Assembly (NCBI RefSeq): GCF_900109045.1
Contig: NZ_FNYL01000006.1
Location: 428,717 to 492,716 of the forward strand
Direction: 5' to 3'
Length of the DNA: 64,000 nt
Source of the DNA: Dyadobacter sp. SG02
Lineage (GTDB): Bacteria; Bacteroidota; Bacteroidia; Cytophagales; Spirosomataceae
Shown: positions 8,146-15,841 of the stretch, in pieces
How positions within the stretch are numbered: position 1 is the stretch's first letter
How the letters are laid out: each line of letters opens with the position of its first letter
Made by a program: the position numbers and the translations under genes
Notes under the pieces: generated by a model
Database searches by the model: none
Told to the model about the DNA's origin: nothing
Seen by the model: the letters and a program-made list of their open reading frames with translations, nothing else

Positions 8146-10134
8146 TTAGTCGAACATCGGCCAGTTGATCCCGAACGAAAACGATCTTGCAAGCCCCAGG
8201 TAATTGGGCGTCACATAATAACCTTTCGGGAAAAGGCCGAAGTTGCCGCCCTGGTTAAGGTAAGACATTTTAAAGAATAACCGCACCCGTTTGATCCGCA
8301 TATTCGCGAAGCCGTCTACCACCACATTCTCAGTTAGTCTTGTATCATTTTGTAAATGAAACTGTTGCGTGACGGGCATGTAGGCGTCGGCCAGGTACGA
8401 CGAGCGGTACCGCGCCGCCAGGCCGATCTGGAAGAAAAGCACTTTGGCATACACAAAATCAAAAGTGACTTCCCCGCTCGCGAAAACCGTCGGAATGCGG
8501 ATCACATCCTTATTGTCGTTCAGTGTGAGGAACGCCATGGTCGTGAAGTTCCACCGGTTGAGGTGAATGCCGGAATTGAAACCGAGGCGCAGCAACCTGA
8601 AACCCGCATTGAGCTGCCGGGGCACGGCGGCGGTATCGTAATAAATGTAGTCGTTGATCTGGTGAATTTGCGCTTCGGGCACAAACTCGATCTTCTTCGT
8701 TTTCAGTACCAGCGAGGCGAAGATGGTTTGCACCTTGGTAGGGTCGAAGTTGTTGCGCCAGTCGAAATGGTTGTTCAGGTAGCGTTGTACCAGCAGGTCG
8801 GGGGCCGTTTGAATACTTTGGAAACCTGCCTTACCCCATTTCGTATTCAGCTCGGCTTTCAGGCGGTACTCCACGTTTTTCCCCAGGTTCAGATCGGCCT
8901 CGGCGGTGAGGTATTGCACCGAATCTTTGAGGTAATAACCCAACCAGGCGCCGATGATATTGTCGAATTTCAGGCCGGTACGGTAGGTCGCGTACGGATC
9001 ACCCGTTTCGTTCGGCGATTGGGCGCCGCCTCGCATGCCGTAAAACCGCTGCCGCACATAAGCGCGGTAATTGAAGCCTTCGTAAAAACCTTTGATACCC
9101 ACTTTGTTGTCCAGCAACTTGAAGTAAATGTCCTGGCGGGTTTGGGTAGTACTGAATTTCGGATCGGGGTAAATGCCTTTTTCAAGCCCCCGTGCAATAT
9201 CTATATCGGTATAATGGTTGATCGTACTCTGCAAATCGGCTTGCTGGAACAGCTGGAAGCCATTGAGCAGCCGGTATTGCTGGTAAACATGAAAAACATG
9301 GCGTCGCTCCCACGAGTTGGCGTCGTCGCTGATCCTGGCGGCACCGTCATAGGAGTATTTGTCCACTACACCCGCCTCGTCGACATTCGGAATAACGCCG
9401 CCTTGTTCCGCGACCTTCATGTTCAGGTGCCGGTAATGCGCGAGGATAAGGTACTTTTTGTTTTTGGAAAAGAAACTGGTGTGCGCCAGGAAAGTCCAGT
9501 TCCGCCCGAGCAATGCCGCGGAGGCGATGGAATTGGCAAAGCCGTACACTTTGTTGGACGTCAGGCGCGTGGCCCGCATCCCGAAATTGAACCGCGAATG
9601 CACGTTTTGGGTGTAGGCAAATGTCCCGAGCGAGGCCTTTTTCGGGCCCGACATGAAATCCAGTTCGGTATGCTGCGATTTGGTATCGACATACGCCACG
9701 TCTTCCTGCTTGATCGCGTACGCATCGTAAACCCGAAGGCCGAGCTGCGTACCAATGTCTTCGCGCGGCTCGAAAAACAGGCTACGCGTGGCCGTGACGT
9801 GGTTGCCCAGGTCGGCGAGCTTGCCCCAGGCCTTATCCATCGGCATCCACCGGTGAAAATTGGTCATACCTGTATCCACCAGGTACCGCACCGAATCGCG
9901 GTTGTAGAGAATATCGTGTTCGTAAAAATGCAGGGTGGTCTGCGGGCCGTACACGTTCTTGGTACTATCGTCGAGAATGGACTGGCCCCCGCCTCCGCCT
10001 CCGCGTGCACCGCCGCCCCCGCCACCGCTGGGCATCCGTATGTTGCCCGGCAGCTTCACCTGGCCGCTGGCTGTCGGGATGGTTAGGAAGAAGCTGCATA
10101 AAATACACAGGAAGCTATATAAAACAATTCTCAT
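8146..10134 (-). CDS. Putative outer-membrane porin (Porin_10 type)
   Basis: A 662-residue protein with a signal peptide (MRIVLYSFLCILCSFFLTIPTASG) and then a glycine-rich low-complexity stretch (about residues 35-50). From residue ~60 the pattern NVYGPQTTLHFYEHDILYN..FHRWMP resembles the Bacteroidota 'putative porin' family (Porin_10). The rest is amphipathic strands ending in ...FSFGINWPMFD, a barrel closing strand. The substrate is unknown. A 576-codon open frame on the opposite strand (8356-10086) is a GC-rich shadow. It is followed closely by miaE. Confidence 0.78.
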   Translation of the reverse strand: MRIVLYSFLCILCSFFLTIPTASGQVKLPGNIRMPSGGGGGGARGGGGGGQSILDDSTKNVYGPQTTLHFYEHDILYNRDSVRYLVDTGMTNFHRWMPMDKAWGKLADLGNHVTATRSLFFEPREDIGTQLGLRVYDAYAIKQEDVAYVDTKSQHTELDFMSGPKKASLGTFAYTQNVHSRFNFGMRATRLTSNKVYGFANSIASAALLGRNWTFLAHTSFFSKNKKYLILAHYRHLNMKVAEQGGVIPNVDEAGVVDKYSYDGAARISDDANSWERRHVFHVYQQYRLLNGFQLFQQADLQSTINHYTDIDIARGLEKGIYPDPKFSTTQTRQDIYFKLLDNKVGIKGFYEGFNYRAYVRQRFYGMRGGAQSPNETGDPYATYRTGLKFDNIIGAWLGYYLKDSVQYLTAEADLNLGKNVEYRLKAELNTKWGKAGFQSIQTAPDLLVQRYLNNHFDWRNNFDPTKVQTIFASLVLKTKKIEFVPEAQIHQINDYIYYDTAAVPRQLNAGFRLLRLGFNSGIHLNRWNFTTMAFLTLNDNKDVIRIPTVFASGEVTFDFVYAKVLFFQIGLAARYRSSYLADAYMPVTQQFHLQNDTRLTENVVVDGFANMRIKRVRLFFKMSYLNQGGNFGLFPKGYYVTPNYLGLARSFSFGINWPMFD

Positions 10135-10158
10135 AGAGGGAAACTCGTTCTGCCGTTT

Positions 10159-11199
10159 TTAAAACCGGTGGCCGGTCTGTGAAGTGAGCCATTCCAGAAA
10201 GGCGCCTTCCTCGTCCCCGAAATCCACGGAAACCGGAATGTACGCAAAGCGTGCTGCGTAGCCTTTCGATGCAACCAACGGTTTTAATTTGACCATATCC
10301 TTTTCAGTCGTGACCACAAAAGTATCGTTTTTTAAGTTCTTAATAAGGTCTTCGACGTCACTTGCCGTGTAATTGTAGTGATCGGGAAAGACCTTCTGGT
10401 CTGTAACGCTGAATCGGGTACCGAGATATGCGGCGAACGGCTGTGGATTTGCGATACCGGCCGCCATTTTAACATTCTTTAACTGAACCGGCGTTTCCTC
10501 GTACGTCCGCGGGACGTCGTACCGGGTGGTGGCGAAGAAAACCGGCACGCAGGTGCGGGTATAGCGGCCGATACTGTCAATGATATTTTCTTTTTCTGAA
10601 AGACCGAGTTCTGCGGGGCATTTGGTCACGATCACCACATCGGCACGCTGTGCGCCGTGCCGTCTTTCGCGTAACCGGCCGGCAGGGAAGGGGTGATCTT
10701 CGTAAAATGGCCTGTTGTAATCGTTCAGCAGGATATTGATATCCCTTTGAATGGCGCGGTGCTGGAATGCGTCGTCGAGCAGGAGCAGTTCGACTTCCGG
10801 ATGCTTTTCATGGATTTTCAAAGCGCCCTCCACCCGTTTTTCGCAAACGGTAACCAATGCTTCCTGCGAGAATTTGGTATAAAACTGAAATGGCTCGTCA
10901 CCGATTCTGGCGGCAGTGGCATTATTATCTGCCTCTATAAAGCCTTTCGTTTCGCGGCCATAACCTCGGCTCAGGATTGCGACCGGTATTTGTTTTGAAA
11001 ACAGGCGGGTAAGGTATTCGATCACCGGCGTCTTGCCCGTTCCACCTACGGTAAGGTTGCCTACGACGATGACTTTTTGTGATACTTTTTGGGAATGGAG
11101 GATACCCTTGTCGAACAGAAAGTTGCGTACGTCGGTGATGGTACCGTAGATCCACGAGAGGGGCAGCAATGTATTTTTTATCCAGGGCAGCTCTTTCAT
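10159..11199 (-). CDS. lpxK: Tetraacyldisaccharide 4'-kinase
   Basis: A 346-residue inner-membrane-associated kinase that phosphorylates the 4' position of the lipid A disaccharide precursor. The P-loop VVGNLTVGGTGKTP and the following ILSRGYGR are characteristic of LpxK. LLLDDAFQHR and DYNRPF..DHPFPAGRLRE are further family blocks, and TTEKDMVKL lies near the C-terminus. Length is normal. It is 24 bases upstream of the porin gene on the same strand and divergent from menC, with 67 bases between the two starts, which must hold both promoters. Confidence 0.93.
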   Translation of the reverse strand: MKELPWIKNTLLPLSWIYGTITDVRNFLFDKGILHSQKVSQKVIVVGNLTVGGTGKTPVIEYLTRLFSKQIPVAILSRGYGRETKGFIEADNNATAARIGDEPFQFYTKFSQEALVTVCEKRVEGALKIHEKHPEVELLLLDDAFQHRAIQRDINILLNDYNRPFYEDHPFPAGRLRERRHGAQRADVVIVTKCPAELGLSEKENIIDSIGRYTRTCVPVFFATTRYDVPRTYEETPVQLKNVKMAAGIANPQPFAAYLGTRFSVTDQKVFPDHYNYTASDVEDLIKNLKNDTFVVTTEKDMVKLKPLVASKGYAARFAYIPVSVDFGDEEGAFLEWLTSQTGHRF

Positions 11200-11266
11200 C
11201 CTGGTGCATAATTACGTAAATTTTGTCTAATATTGTGCCCCTTTTAAAATCTGACACCGCAAAATC

Positions 11267-12367
11267 ATGCCGTTAAAAATTGTGTATAAGCCACATACGC
11301 TTCATTTTCGCAAGGAAGCGGGCACCTCTCGCGGGGTACTTACACAAAAAACATCCTGGATCGTCATCGTAACCGACCCGGAGAAACCGGGCGTTGCCGG
11401 TTATGGCGAATGCGGGCCGCTACCCGGCCTGAGCGTCGACGATATCCCCGATTTCGAGGCACAACTGGCAGATGTTTGCAGCATTTTCAACGAGCTCGAC
11501 CTGGACGTATTTCCATTCAACCTGAGCATTATCCTCGAACAACTGATCCCCGAAAACCTGCCTTCTATTCGTGCGGGTATGGAAATGGCGCTGCTGGATA
11601 TCATGAACGGAGGGCAGCGTGTCCTTTTCAAAAATGGTTTTTCCAACAGCGGCGAGGGTATTCTGATGAACGGGCTGATCTGGATGGACTCCTACGAAAA
11701 CATGCTCGCGCAGGTGGAAGAGAAGCTTTCGCAGGGTTTTACGACCCTTAAAATGAAAGTAGGTGCCATCGATTTCGAGCAGGAATGCCGGATACTCGAA
11801 GCCGTTCGGAAAAGATTTGATAAAAACACGATTACATTGCGCGTAGATGCCAATGGCGCATTTACGGCCGACAATGCAAAGGAAAGACTTGAAAGATTGA
11901 GCGCTTTCGACCTGCATTCCATCGAACAGCCCGTAAAGGCCGGCCAGCATGAACTCATGGCCGAACTCTGCGCGACATCGCCGGTGCCGGTTGCTTTGGA
12001 TGAAGAACTGATCGGCATTACCAGCTATCGCGAGAAGTTCGCATTGCTGAAAAAGCTCGCGCCGCCATTTATCATTCTTAAACCTACCTTACTGGGCGGA
12101 TTCACGGCCACTACCGAATGGATCGAAATCGCCAACCGGCTGCATATCGGCTGGTGGATCACTTCCGCATTGGAATCCAACATTGGTCTGAATGCGATCG
12201 CGCAATTCACGGCGTCGTTCCACAATGCGCTGCCGCAGGGATTGGGCACGGGCCAGCTTTATACCAATAACTTCGAATCCCCGCTGACGGTCGAAAACGG
12301 ACATTTATATTACCGGAAGGAAATAGCCTGGGAACTACCAGGCCATGCCCTTGCGGAGCCAGCCTAA
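11267..12367 (+). CDS. menC: o-Succinylbenzoate synthase
   Basis: A 366-residue enolase-superfamily enzyme of menaquinone synthesis (SHCHC to o-succinylbenzoate). Active-site blocks appear in order: TLKMKVG (KxK base), LRVDANGAF (metal Asp), SIEQPVKAGQ (metal Glu), ALDEELIG (metal Asp), ILKPTLLGG (Lys) and WITSALESNIGLNAIAQF. The ending GLGTGQLYTNN favours MenC over dipeptide epimerase, which has a similar core. Other men genes are not nearby, so the substrate rests on sequence resemblance. The last 33 bases overlap the convergent hemF gene. Confidence 0.82.
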   Translation: MPLKIVYKPHTLHFRKEAGTSRGVLTQKTSWIVIVTDPEKPGVAGYGECGPLPGLSVDDIPDFEAQLADVCSIFNELDLDVFPFNLSIILEQLIPENLPSIRAGMEMALLDIMNGGQRVLFKNGFSNSGEGILMNGLIWMDSYENMLAQVEEKLSQGFTTLKMKVGAIDFEQECRILEAVRKRFDKNTITLRVDANGAFTADNAKERLERLSAFDLHSIEQPVKAGQHELMAELCATSPVPVALDEELIGITSYREKFALLKKLAPPFIILKPTLLGGFTATTEWIEIANRLHIGWWITSALESNIGLNAIAQFTASFHNALPQGLGTGQLYTNNFESPLTVENGHLYYRKEIAWELPGHALAEPA

Positions 12368-13246
12368 GGTTTCAGCCTCCGGCGAGCCCGGTTCAGGAAT
12401 GAAGTTGTATTCCCAGTTGGCCTGAGGCGGCAAACTCATCAGGATCGATTCCGTTCGCCCGTTGGTTTCCAGGCCGAATTTCGTACCGCGGTCCCACACG
12501 AGATTGAACTCCACATAGCGTCCCCTGCGCAGGTATTGCCATTGTTTTTGTTCTTCCGTAAATGGCTTTGCGGTATATTTTTGCATTAATGCCGTGTAAA
12601 TCGGCGCAAAGCTTTCACCTACTTCTTTTACAAACTCAAAAAGCTGCGTTTTCGACAGGCCCTGGCCATTACCCGGCTCGTCGGGTTTGAGGTAATCGAA
12701 AAAAATGCCTCCTACGCCCCGGGTTTCGTTGCGGTGCTGGATGAAGAAGTAATCGTCGGCCCAGCTTTTGAACTTGGGGTAAAAATCGGGGTGGTGCTTG
12801 TCGCAGGCCGATTTTAATGTCTGGTGAAATGCGCGGGCATCTTCTTCCACGACATAATGCGGTGTAAGGTCGATACCGCCACCGAACCAGCAGGTACCAT
12901 TATCCAGTTCGAAATAGCGCACGTTCATATGTATGATAGGCACGTGCGGGTTGTGCGGGTGCATCACGATCGACACGCCCGTGGCCGTAAACTGCGGACT
13001 CGCGTCTTCGGCCAGGTTCATCTGAGCGCGCAACCGGGGGTGTACTTCGCCCTTTACGCTCGAAAAATTCACGCCGCCCTTCTCGATCACGGCGCCGTTC
13101 TGAATCAGGCGCGTGCGTCCGCCACCGCCCGAATGGTGTTGCCAAAGGTCTTCATGAAATAGCGCACCGCCGTCGGTGGTTTCGATGGCTTTGCAAATGC
13201 GGTCTTGTAAATCCTTGAAAAACGATTCTATATCTTCAACTGTCAT
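12335..13246 (-). CDS. hemF: Oxygen-dependent coproporphyrinogen III oxidase
   Basis: A 303-residue enzyme that decarboxylates coproporphyrinogen III to protoporphyrinogen IX with O2. Recognisable blocks: GGGGRTRLIQNGAVIEKGGVN (split here by position ~40-60), VIMHPHNPHVPIIHMN, WFGGGIDLTPHYV, RGVGGIFFDYL and RGRYVEFNLVWDRGT. Full length for HemF. The 3' end overlaps menC by 33 bases in convergent orientation, so neither gene has room for a terminator there and read-through transcripts would be antisense to each other. Confidence 0.95.
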   Translation of the reverse strand: MTVEDIESFFKDLQDRICKAIETTDGGALFHEDLWQHHSGGGGRTRLIQNGAVIEKGGVNFSSVKGEVHPRLRAQMNLAEDASPQFTATGVSIVMHPHNPHVPIIHMNVRYFELDNGTCWFGGGIDLTPHYVVEEDARAFHQTLKSACDKHHPDFYPKFKSWADDYFFIQHRNETRGVGGIFFDYLKPDEPGNGQGLSKTQLFEFVKEVGESFAPIYTALMQKYTAKPFTEEQKQWQYLRRGRYVEFNLVWDRGTKFGLETNGRTESILMSLPPQANWEYNFIPEPGSPEAETLGWLRKGMAW

Positions 13247-13304
13247 AGTCGGGTGTCAATGCTTACGAGCCGCAAAAGTACGATAAATAGCGCTGCCGGG
13301 ACAC

Positions 13305-13335
13305 AAAAAAAGCAGGGCAACCCGCCCTGCTTTTT
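13305..13335 (-). terminator. Terminator between PepSY-like gene and hemF
   Basis: GCAGGGC / GCCCTGC stem with a 5-base loop, flanked by an A-run on one side and a T-run on the other. It can end the minus-strand PepSY-like transcript 20 bases after that stop and keeps it apart from hemF. Confidence 0.85.
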
Positions 13336-13354
13336 GAATTCAATATACATCTAT

Positions 13355-13789
13355 CTAATCATCAATACGTAAGAAAGTGCCGGCGAGGTTGAATACCAGC
13401 TCCTTGTTGTTCGACAGCCGTACCTCCTGGTCGGTGCGGTCTTTTTCCCAATCGGTAATGAACGCGTCGGGATAATGCTCCTGTACATATTCGAGCACTT
13501 TCAGCGGGATTACCGTATCGGGCAGCTTTTCGGTGCGACGGCTTTCGATGCTGTAACAATCTCCTTTTTTATCGAATTCGAGTTTAACCTGATTATCCAG
13601 GATCACGTCGTAGCTCGTTTCGAGGTCGTCGCGGTCGCGTACCACCTGGTTTATACGTGCTTCCGGGAAATGGGCTTCGATATAATCCTGTGCATTGACC
13701 GGCAGTTTAGTTTCGTCCACTACTTTTTCGCAGTCGCAGGCCGTCACGACAAACAGCAGAAAGGCCAGAAGGAAAGCCAGTTTTTTCAT
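13355..13789 (-). CDS. PepSY-like lipoprotein
   Basis: A 144-residue lipoprotein with lipobox VTACDC. The mature part has two repeats of the PepSY-like (DUF2874-type) pattern: a helix 'LPVNAQDYIEAHFPEARI' with strands 'YDVILDNQVKLEFDKKGDCY', then 'IPLKVLEYVQEHYPDAFI' with 'QEVRLSNNKELVFNLAGTF'. Such proteins are periplasmic or outer-membrane anchored; no biochemical role is established. It is transcribed separately from the M56/BlaI pair upstream, and its own terminator follows. Confidence 0.8.
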   Translation of the reverse strand: MKKLAFLLAFLLFVVTACDCEKVVDETKLPVNAQDYIEAHFPEARINQVVRDRDDLETSYDVILDNQVKLEFDKKGDCYSIESRRTEKLPDTVIPLKVLEYVQEHYPDAFITDWEKDRTDQEVRLSNNKELVFNLAGTFLRIDD

Positions 13790-13866
13790 AATCGTTGTCA
13801 GTTAAATTGAGTGTTCGTTTTTGGTTCTGACAACTGAGCTGCGGGTTTCCCCCATGACGCCCGTTA

Positions 13867-15339
13867 TTATTTTACCTTTTCCGACGCTTCTTTCGGATGG
13901 AGCCAGCCCATTCGGGTGATTATGACGCGATCATTGACACGCTTATCATAGGTTTCGTCGAAATAATCGTTCGTCGTAAGATCGAGCTGGTATTTGTAGC
14001 TCCTGCCTTTCAATGCCTTACCGTAGAGTTTGCTCAAATCGTATTCGGCAATGTCGGAGTATTTATATTTGTTCAATTCCGAGTTGGGTACGTGCTTTTC
14101 ATTCAACCATATTCCGAAAACTTCCGGTCGCTTCCAGTTCTCGAAGATCTCCGGGCTAGGGGCTTTTTTTACCGGAATGTCCATTCGAAAGACCGAGATT
14201 TCTTTGGCACGAACCTGCTTTTTTTGTGTCTCGCTCATTCGCTCATATACAGCATACAGTAGATTTTCATCCTCAGTGTTCAAATCAATGTGGCGGTCCA
14301 TGCGACCTTTTTTATTTTTTACAATCCTGGTATTTTTTTCGATTGTAGTGAAGAAATCCTTCATTTCTTCCTCCGAAACAGCCTCATTGCTTGCAACATG
14401 GGCATTATCGGCCCTTTTTTCTGCACTGGAAGCAGTTTTGGATGCCGGTTGCTGCGAGTATGTCTTTTCGGCAAGAGCAAATGCCAATACCGGTAGCAGC
14501 AATGCAACCAATGCCTTTTTGACAAACTGAATGCGCAGGTTAATGTTCATCGTCATCATGGCTAATCTTTTTTTGGTGACAGGATAATTGAAAGAACTGG
14601 TAAGGAAATTCGTGCGCCGGGCGAGCAGGGTGTCGAGTAGCAGCAACTGGTATTCGCCGACATTGGTATGGCCGGTCAGCACGGCTTCATCTGCAAGGAA
14701 CTCGTGATTCAGCCGGATGGCGCGGCGATAAAGCAGCAGCAGCGGGTTGAACCACCATAATGCGATCAGCAATTCGGTGAAAAGGATATCCAGCGAATGC
14801 ATTTGCCTCGCATGGGCGAGCTCGTGCGTGAGGATCTCTTTGGGAATGTCGTCGTTATCGAATGCTTTTTGGGGTATAAAAATGAAGTTAAAAAAGCTGT
14901 AAACAGGCGTGTCGCCGGGTGTGAGTACCAGTTTTGCATCCTGAAAGGGAACAATCCGGCGCCCTGACCTTGATTTTAAAACGGCCAGCATTTGAAAACC
15001 TGTTCGAAGCAGTAATGCAGCCGCGACGAGCCCGTAAAGCAGCCAGGGAAGATAGGCCGGGACGGTTGTGCCCTGCTGCATTTGCGCACGAATGGCTTGT
15101 GGTGCGTGCGCCGAAGTTGCGGTGAAAACCTGTTGAACCGGCACATTGTCCGTAACCAATTCTTCCCCTCGTTCAGCAGGCATTTCGATGCTGATCAGTG
15201 GTAAAAGCAGCGAAAAAAACATCGCTGCCAGCAGGTAAAACCGGTTGAACCGCAGCATTTTCTCCCGTTCCAGGAACAGGTAGTACACCGCCAGCAGGAT
15301 ACCCGAGCAGACGACGGATTTAATAAGATAACTAACCAT
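13867..15339 (-). CDS. M56 family (BlaR1-like) membrane metallopeptidase
   Basis: A 490-residue membrane protein. The N-terminal half has several hydrophobic segments (for example residues 5-21, 33-50 and ~98-118). The zinc motif HELAHARQ with a downstream NHEFLADEAVL fits M56 peptidases such as BlaR1/MecR1. Another membrane segment (ALVALLLPVLAFALA) precedes a ~200-residue extracytoplasmic C-terminal region with no penicillin-binding signature visible. The gene overlaps the blaI-like gene by 8 bases, so the pair is translationally coupled. By analogy it senses a signal and cleaves the repressor; the signal is unknown. Confidence 0.85.
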   Translation of the reverse strand: MVSYLIKSVVCSGILLAVYYLFLEREKMLRFNRFYLLAAMFFSLLLPLISIEMPAERGEELVTDNVPVQQVFTATSAHAPQAIRAQMQQGTTVPAYLPWLLYGLVAAALLLRTGFQMLAVLKSRSGRRIVPFQDAKLVLTPGDTPVYSFFNFIFIPQKAFDNDDIPKEILTHELAHARQMHSLDILFTELLIALWWFNPLLLLYRRAIRLNHEFLADEAVLTGHTNVGEYQLLLLDTLLARRTNFLTSSFNYPVTKKRLAMMTMNINLRIQFVKKALVALLLPVLAFALAEKTYSQQPASKTASSAEKRADNAHVASNEAVSEEEMKDFFTTIEKNTRIVKNKKGRMDRHIDLNTEDENLLYAVYERMSETQKKQVRAKEISVFRMDIPVKKAPSPEIFENWKRPEVFGIWLNEKHVPNSELNKYKYSDIAEYDLSKLYGKALKGRSYKYQLDLTTNDYFDETYDKRVNDRVIITRMGWLHPKEASEKVK

Positions 15340-15706
15340 TTTGCTTGCGTTTGATTTCTTCGTCGATGATGTTCCGTAATTCTTCGAGCTCCTGCGTGCT
15401 CATACTCGTGTCCCGCGCGAAAAACGAGCCGAACTGTGCAACGGAGTCATTGAAGAAGTTTTTGATGATACCATTCACATGTTTGGAGAAATAATCCTTC
15501 TTCTCGACCAGCGCGTAGTATTCGCGCGAGTTGCCGTAAGTTTTGTAAGCGACAAACCCCTTGTCCTGCATCCTTTTCAGCAGCGTTGCCACCGTCGTGG
15601 TGGCCGGTTTGGGGTCGGGGAAGCATTCGATCAGGTCTTTCATGAAGACCTTCTCTTTTTGCCAGATGTATTCCATCAGTTGTTCTTCGGCTTTGGTGAG
15701 CGACAT
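15332..15706 (-). CDS. BlaI/MecI/CopY family repressor
   Basis: A 124-residue winged-helix repressor: 'LTKAEEQLMEYIWQKEKVFM' followed by PKPATTTVATLLKRMQDKGF, the helix-turn-helix and dimer-recognition region of BlaI-like regulators. A C-terminal dimerisation helix follows. It overlaps the M56 peptidase gene and is divergent from a TonB-dependent receptor, with a TACA/TGTA palindrome between them. It should repress its own operon, and possibly the receptor, until cleaved by the M56 partner. Confidence 0.9.
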   Translation of the reverse strand: MSLTKAEEQLMEYIWQKEKVFMKDLIECFPDPKPATTTVATLLKRMQDKGFVAYKTYGNSREYYALVEKKDYFSKHVNGIIKNFFNDSVAQFGSFFARDTSMSTQELEELRNIIDEEIKRKQNG

Positions 15707-15740
15707 GATGAGCGTGCTTTGTTCTACAATAATATATTAT

Positions 15741-15758
15741 ACTCTACAAATGTAGAGT
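15741..15758. promoter_or_regulatory. BlaI-type operator palindrome
   Basis: ACTCTACA-AA-TGTAGAGT: 8-bp perfect arms with a TACA/TGTA core, the sequence bound by BlaI/MecI repressors. A half-site TTCTACAA lies at 15722. The palindrome is 35 bases upstream of the blaI-like start and ~80 bases upstream of the receptor start, whose -7 box TATTTTTG is at 15800-15807. Confidence 0.75.
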
Positions 15759-15841
15759 TAAAATTGAAAAATAAAAATACCCGGTGCAACGATTCGGCCT
15801 ATTTTTGTAACTGATAGTTTTGAATATCATCTGACCACCTT

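Noticed and set aside
8356..10086. 576-codon open frame on the plus strand opposite the porin gene
   Set aside because: It is antisense to a gene with a signal peptide, porin-family pattern and barrel end; high-GC codons often leave the opposite frame open. Its sequence has no domain pattern.
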